Made by a program: the position numbers and the translations under genes
In this document: positions 23,508 to 26,614 of the stretch, piece by piece
Layout of the letters: each line of letters begins with the position of its first letter
Position numbering within the stretch: the first letter of the stretch is position 1
From: DAOTXL01 sp034435455
GTDB lineage: Bacteria; Chloroflexota; Anaerolineae; JAAYZQ01
Direction: 5' to 3'
Length of the DNA stretch: 26,614 nucleotides
NCBI GenBank assembly: GCA_034435455.1
Contig: DAOTXL010000038.1
Coordinates: 1-26,614, forward strand
The notes under the pieces: generated by a model
What the model was told of the DNA's origin: nothing
What the model saw: the letters and a program-made list of their open reading frames with translations, nothing else
The model's database searches: none

Positions 23508-23529
23508 GGGCAGGCTGGAAAGCCTGCCC
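23508..23529. terminator. Hairpin downstream of the HerA-like gene
   Basis: A 9-bp stem GGGCAGGCT/AGCCTGCCC with a GGAA loop lies 22-43 bp after the stop at 23551. It has no T-tract on the minus strand, so termination is uncertain. Confidence 0.4.
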
Positions 23530-23550
23530 CCCAGGTTTTCGGACAGGCCT

Positions 23551-26037
23551 TTAGAACGCCGGCCAGGAGAACACCTGCCCGCCGGCCATAACCTCCCAGC
23601 GGGGCAGCCAGGCCAGGGCAAACAGGTTGATCTGGATGTCGGCACGGCGGGGGCGCACCTGGGTCTCTTCTACCTGGTCGATCCGCTCGCTCCATTGGGC
23701 ATTGAGTTCTTCCAGTTGTTGCTTCAGTTGGTCCTCAAGCTCCTGGATCTGATCCTTCAGGTCCCGGATGGCCTCCTCCGATTCCCGGACGTCAGCCCTG
23801 GCCTGTTGGCTCAGCCGGCGCTTGCGGCTGGCGCCGGACAGGCCCCGCGTCACCCGGCGGCCGGTCAGCACGCTGAGCACCGTCTCGGCCCCGGACAACA
23901 GCTCCTCTTGCTTGCGGGCGTCGTACTCCTGCCTGTCCTGTTCCAGCTCCCGCTCTTCACGCTGCAGTTTCTCCTTCAGGCGGTCGATCTGGGTTCGGAA
24001 CCGTGCCCGGATCTTTTCGGCTTCGGCGTCGCGGGCCTTTTCGACAGCCTCGCGGCACCGGCGCTGGAAAGCCTTGTCGGTCTCGTCGGGGGCCGAGTAG
24101 AGCTTCAGGAAGGGGTTGTAGCGGAGGGTGAGGGACGAGTTGTAGAACAGATAGTCGCCGAACTCTTTTTCCAGGGCGCTGAAGCGGCCGGCCGAGCCCA
24201 GGTCCACGGGCAGCCCGGCAAAGAGGGCGTGGGGTTCGGCCTCGCGTTTCAGGTCGCGGGCCTCCACCTGGGCCTGGCCCTCCGACCAATCGATCTTGTC
24301 GGCGCCCTCCACCGGCAGCAGACGGGCCACCTCCTGGGTGTGGGTCTGGCGGCTGGCAGCATGGGCAAAATGGAGCGTCGCCAGACCCAGCAGGGCCGGT
24401 CCATAGACCAGGAACCCCTGGGCTTCGGCAAAAGCCCGCGCCGGCGCACTGCGCTGGCCGGCCAGTTGCCGCAGGGCCTCCGGCAACGACACGCGCACCG
24501 GCAAAAAAACCTGCCGGACCGATGAGGGCAACTGGGGCGGCACCGGGCTGTAGGGCCCGGTGGGCTCGGCCGGGGTCGGTTGCGGGCCGCGTGGGGCGGG
24601 GGTCCCGGCCCCGGCGGGTTCCGCCGCCCCTCGGCCACCGACCAGTTCCCGCACCTGCAAACGGGTCAGCGGGCCGCGCAGGTAGCTCATCGCCCAACGG
24701 GTCTGAAACACGACCGGCTTGTCTTCATGAACGTTGTGCAACAAAAAGACACGCGGCTGGATGGATGAGATCATCCGGTCGAATTCGGTGCGGCTAAAGC
24801 CACCGCCGCTCTGGACACCCTCCAACCCGTCCAGCAGGCGCTGCTTATCCCGATCGGCCTGCATCCGACCGATGAACCAGGTCCCGGCATTGGACAGCGC
24901 CTTGTAGTCCAGGTCCACCGGGTTCTGGGTGGCCAGGACCAGGCCCAGGCCAAAGGCTCGCGCCTGCTTGAGCAGGGTGAGCATCGGCTTTTTGGTGGGC
25001 GGGTTGGCTGGATGGGGGGGCAGGTACCCAAAGACCTCGTCCATGTAGAGCAGCGCCCGCAGGCTGGTGGTGCCGCTCTGCGCCCGCACCCAACTCACCA
25101 CCTGTTCCAGTAACAGCGTGACAAAGAACTGGCGCTCCGCCTCCGACAGGTGGGCGATGTACAGGATGCTGACCTGGGGCCTGCCTGAGGGGCCGTGGAG
25201 CAGGGCTTCCACGTCGAGCGGTTGCCCTTTGATCCAGTCGGCAAAGGCGGGCGAAGCCACCAGCCCGTTGAGGCGCATGGCCAGCTCCAGGCGATCCTTA
25301 TCGGGGAAAAAGGTGTCCACCGGAAAGACGCCAAGCTGGGTGAAAGGCGGCTTTTGCACGCGGAGGATCAACTGGGCCAGGTCCAGGTCCTGGCCGGCGC
25401 GCCAGGCGTTCTCCAGAATGTTGGACAACAGGATATGCTCGCGGCTGCGCACCGGGTCGGCCTCGATGCCCACCAGCGCCAGCAGGGCCGAGACGACGCT
25501 CTCGATCTTGTCGTGGAGCAGTTCGCTATCGGTATCCCAGGACAGGGAGGGAGCTTCGAGGGCATGCAGGATGCTCATCGGCTGGCCGGCGCTGCTGCCC
25601 GGCGTATAGATGACAAAGTCGGCCGCCTCCTTCAACCGGCGGATGCGGTCCGGCCCCTGGCCGCTGTCGGCCAACCCTTTGCGCCATTGGTCGGCCGTCC
25701 GGACGGCATAGGCATCCAGTTCCATATCCTTGCGGCGGGCGTCATCGGGGTTGACCCAGGGCTGAAAGTCTTGCGGGCGCAGTTCCGGGAAGGTGAGGAG
25801 CAGGTTGGTCATATCCCCCTTGGGGTCAATGACCAGCGAGGGGATGCCATCCAGCGTCGCTTCTTCCAGCAGGATGACCCCCAGGCCGGTTTTGCCGCTG
25901 CCGGTCATGCCCACGATGACGCCGTGGGTGGTCAGATCGCGGGCGTCATAGTACACCGGCCGGCCAAGGGATCGGCCCCCGGCCAGGTCGTACTCGCTGC
26001 CCAGGTAAAAGCCGGCCAGTTGTTCCTGAATCTCCAT
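23551..26037 (-). CDS. HerA/DUF87-like P-loop ATPase with C-terminal coiled coil
   Basis: An 828-residue FtsK/HerA-superfamily protein. The N-terminal half has Walker A GMTGSGKTG (Lys49), a SLVIDPKGDMTNL segment, Walker B LLYMDEVFGYLPP (Asp333), and FGLGLVLATQNPVDLD with the conserved Gln-Asn. A Pro/Ala/Gly-rich linker (about 468-500) is followed by a second region. Two long coiled-coil stretches lie at about 650-716 and 740-790, with a basic segment (GASRKRRLSQQ) between. Such ATPases pump DNA or proteins through hexameric rings. HerA normally pairs with NurA nuclease, but none is next to it here. AAAGGAGGGG precedes the ATG. Function is unassigned. Confidence 0.85.
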   Translation of the reverse strand: MEIQEQLAGFYLGSEYDLAGGRSLGRPVYYDARDLTTHGVIVGMTGSGKTGLGVILLEEATLDGIPSLVIDPKGDMTNLLLTFPELRPQDFQPWVNPDDARRKDMELDAYAVRTADQWRKGLADSGQGPDRIRRLKEAADFVIYTPGSSAGQPMSILHALEAPSLSWDTDSELLHDKIESVVSALLALVGIEADPVRSREHILLSNILENAWRAGQDLDLAQLILRVQKPPFTQLGVFPVDTFFPDKDRLELAMRLNGLVASPAFADWIKGQPLDVEALLHGPSGRPQVSILYIAHLSEAERQFFVTLLLEQVVSWVRAQSGTTSLRALLYMDEVFGYLPPHPANPPTKKPMLTLLKQARAFGLGLVLATQNPVDLDYKALSNAGTWFIGRMQADRDKQRLLDGLEGVQSGGGFSRTEFDRMISSIQPRVFLLHNVHEDKPVVFQTRWAMSYLRGPLTRLQVRELVGGRGAAEPAGAGTPAPRGPQPTPAEPTGPYSPVPPQLPSSVRQVFLPVRVSLPEALRQLAGQRSAPARAFAEAQGFLVYGPALLGLATLHFAHAASRQTHTQEVARLLPVEGADKIDWSEGQAQVEARDLKREAEPHALFAGLPVDLGSAGRFSALEKEFGDYLFYNSSLTLRYNPFLKLYSAPDETDKAFQRRCREAVEKARDAEAEKIRARFRTQIDRLKEKLQREERELEQDRQEYDARKQEELLSGAETVLSVLTGRRVTRGLSGASRKRRLSQQARADVRESEEAIRDLKDQIQELEDQLKQQLEELNAQWSERIDQVEETQVRPRRADIQINLFALAWLPRWEVMAGGQVFSWPAF

Positions 26038-26055
26038 AGACCCCTCCTTTTATCC

Positions 26056-26068
26056 CCTGGCACCTCTG
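26056..26068. repeat. Partial repeat arm in the HerA-like gene leader
   Basis: CCTGGCACCTCTG matches 13 bases of the arm-plus-flank of the element at 7941-8002. It lies between the promoter and ribosome site of the HerA-like gene. Confidence 0.4.
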
Positions 26069-26111
26069 CGTTGAACTTTCCCTCTGCCAGGAATTCCATC
26101 GGCACGGTCCC

Positions 26112-26140
26112 ATTGTAGCAAAGAGCGGGGCGAAAGGCAA
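26112..26140 (-). promoter_or_regulatory. Promoter of the HerA-like gene
   Basis: Minus strand: TTGCCT (26135-26140), 17-nt spacer, TACAAT (26112-26117), about 75 nt upstream of the ATG. Confidence 0.6.
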
Positions 26141-26141
26141 A

Positions 26142-26169
26142 TAAAAGGGGTGACACCGGGCGGCATCAC
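26142..26169 (-). terminator. Intrinsic terminator of the candidate small RNA
   Basis: Minus strand: GGGGTGATGCC pairs with GGTGTCACCCC (11 bp with two G-U pairs) around GCCC, followed by TTTTATTT. Confidence 0.75.
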
Positions 26170-26380
26170 CCCTATCCAACGGTGCAAGATGAACCTACTG
26201 CCGGCCAAAGGGCCCCCCCAACCCTTACGGCCATGTCATCCTGTCCGTCTGGACCGATAGAATATGGAAAACCGTCCTCCAACCAATGGGGGTCATTGCC
26301 CATCGGGCACCCACCCTGCCGGCAGGCCGACGGCGCCCCCCCGATCAGAGCGAATCGTCTCTCAGGGTCCGGTTTTTCAC
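26142..26380 (-). ncRNA. Candidate structured small RNA, family unknown
   Basis: About 240 nt between a near-perfect promoter and an intrinsic terminator. It has many local pairings: AAAACCG (26370-26376) with CGGTTTT (26268-26274) closing a domain of about 105 nt, the palindrome CCTGCCGGCAGG, CAATG/CATTG, GTCC/GGAC, and AAGGG/CCCTT flanked by GGCC pairs. I cannot match it to 6S, SRP, tmRNA, RNase P or a riboswitch family. A 43-residue frame inside (start 26303) has no family or clear ribosome site. The next gene has its own promoter, so this unit looks independent. Confidence 0.55.
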
Positions 26381-26385
26381 CAGCT

Positions 26386-26414
26386 ATTATACACCACCTT
26401 GCGCCGCCTGTCAA
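26386..26414 (-). promoter_or_regulatory. Strong promoter of the candidate small RNA
   Basis: Minus strand: TTGACA (26409-26414), 17-nt spacer, TATAAT (26386-26391). Both hexamers match the consensus exactly. Confidence 0.8.
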
Positions 26415-26447
26415 ACGGTCGGTCCCCGCTATGCGGGAAAGCCCCTT

Positions 26448-26516
26448 TCGCCGCCAGAGGTGCCAGGCACTTCCGGTGGGCCTTTTGCTCCACGGTGTCC
26501 CAAGTGCCTGGCACCT
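26448..26516. repeat. Dispersed inverted-repeat element, copy 2
   Basis: Arms AGGTGCCAGGCACTT (26458-26472) and AAGTGCCTGGCACCT (26502-26516) are perfect inverted repeats. The flank TCGCCGCCAG and inner CCGG/CCC bases match copy 1 at 7941-8002 in reverse orientation; the central loop differs. Confidence 0.85.
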
Positions 26517-26546
26517 GCGAATTTCTTGCCCCTCATCCCCCTTTGT

Positions 26547-26582
26547 CCCCCTCTCCCCCTGGCCCGGCCAGGGGAGAGGGGG
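26547..26582. repeat. GC-rich hairpin at the window end
   Basis: A C/T-rich arm (from CCCCCTCTCC at 26547) and its complement ending at 26582 form a stem of about 17 bp with one bulge, around CTGGCC/GGCCAG. It is probably another intergenic repeat. No gene is seen from 26415 to the window end. Confidence 0.6.
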
Positions 26583-26614
26583 AATGGAGGAGGGGTTTTG
26601 CGGCGGCCGGAGGC

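Noticed and set aside
26172..26303. 43-residue peptide frame within the candidate small RNA
   Set aside because: No clear ribosome site or known family. The stop abuts the terminator, so it is kept only as an alternative reading.
1..26614. CRISPR array, prophage, insertion sequence
   Set aside because: No regularly spaced direct repeats, no phage structural or integrase genes and no transposase were seen.

Overview
This 26.6 kb window is GC-rich and densely coded on both strands. The gene set points to a member of the Chloroflexota: STAND-like ATPases, one fused to a Ser/Thr kinase; a very large soluble PAS/GAF hybrid kinase; a TrpB2-type tryptophan synthase beta chain; a LipM-type octanoyltransferase; a tRNA-Trp T-box leader; and short palindromic intergenic repeats. 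The phylum is inferred from this style, not proven. Promoters are easy to see: most look like TTGACA-17-TATAAT.

Layout. (1) 20-720, minus: a lower-GC toxin-antitoxin pair with a RelE/ParE-like toxin. (2) 754-6079, minus: a two-gene, translationally coupled operon of an ATPase-Ser/Thr kinase fusion followed by a multi-pass membrane ATPase. (3) 6228-6394, plus: tRNA-Glu with its promoter and a terminator shared with the convergent DUF503 gene. (4) 6393-7932, minus: DUF503, a lipM-type octanoyltransferase and a doubtful small ORF. (5) 7933-8430: mostly non-coding, with a dispersed inverted repeat and the promoter of (6) an adenosine-deaminase-family gene (8431-9465, plus). (7) 9544-10182, plus: a tRNA-Phe, Gly, Cys, Leu array whose last three members match the order and anticodons of E. 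coli glyW-cysT-leuZ. (8) 10207-12149, plus: a selenium operon, yedF-DUF3343-selD. selD contains an in-frame UGA at the catalytic Cys/Sec position followed by a plausible bacterial SECIS hairpin, so its true start is about 90 nt upstream of the naive ORF. (9) 12202-13659, minus: an exported DUF4139 protein. (10) 13806-20500, plus: a 2186-residue hybrid histidine kinase with six PAS and six GAF domains. (11) 20557-23479, minus: a trpS-trpB2 operon behind a complete tRNA-Trp T-box leader with a UGG specifier. (12) 23551-26140, minus: a HerA/DUF87-like ATPase. (13) 26142-26414, minus: a promoter-plus-terminator unit of about 240 nt with no convincing gene, a candidate structured RNA. The window ends in repeats.

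How the genes work together. yedF, DUF3343 and selD form a selenium-handling unit that supplies selenophosphate, and SelD itself appears to need Sec decoding. trpS and trpB2 would respond jointly to uncharged tRNA-Trp. The ATPase-kinase and membrane ATPase are probably one signalling module of unknown input. No CRISPR array, prophage or insertion sequence was seen.
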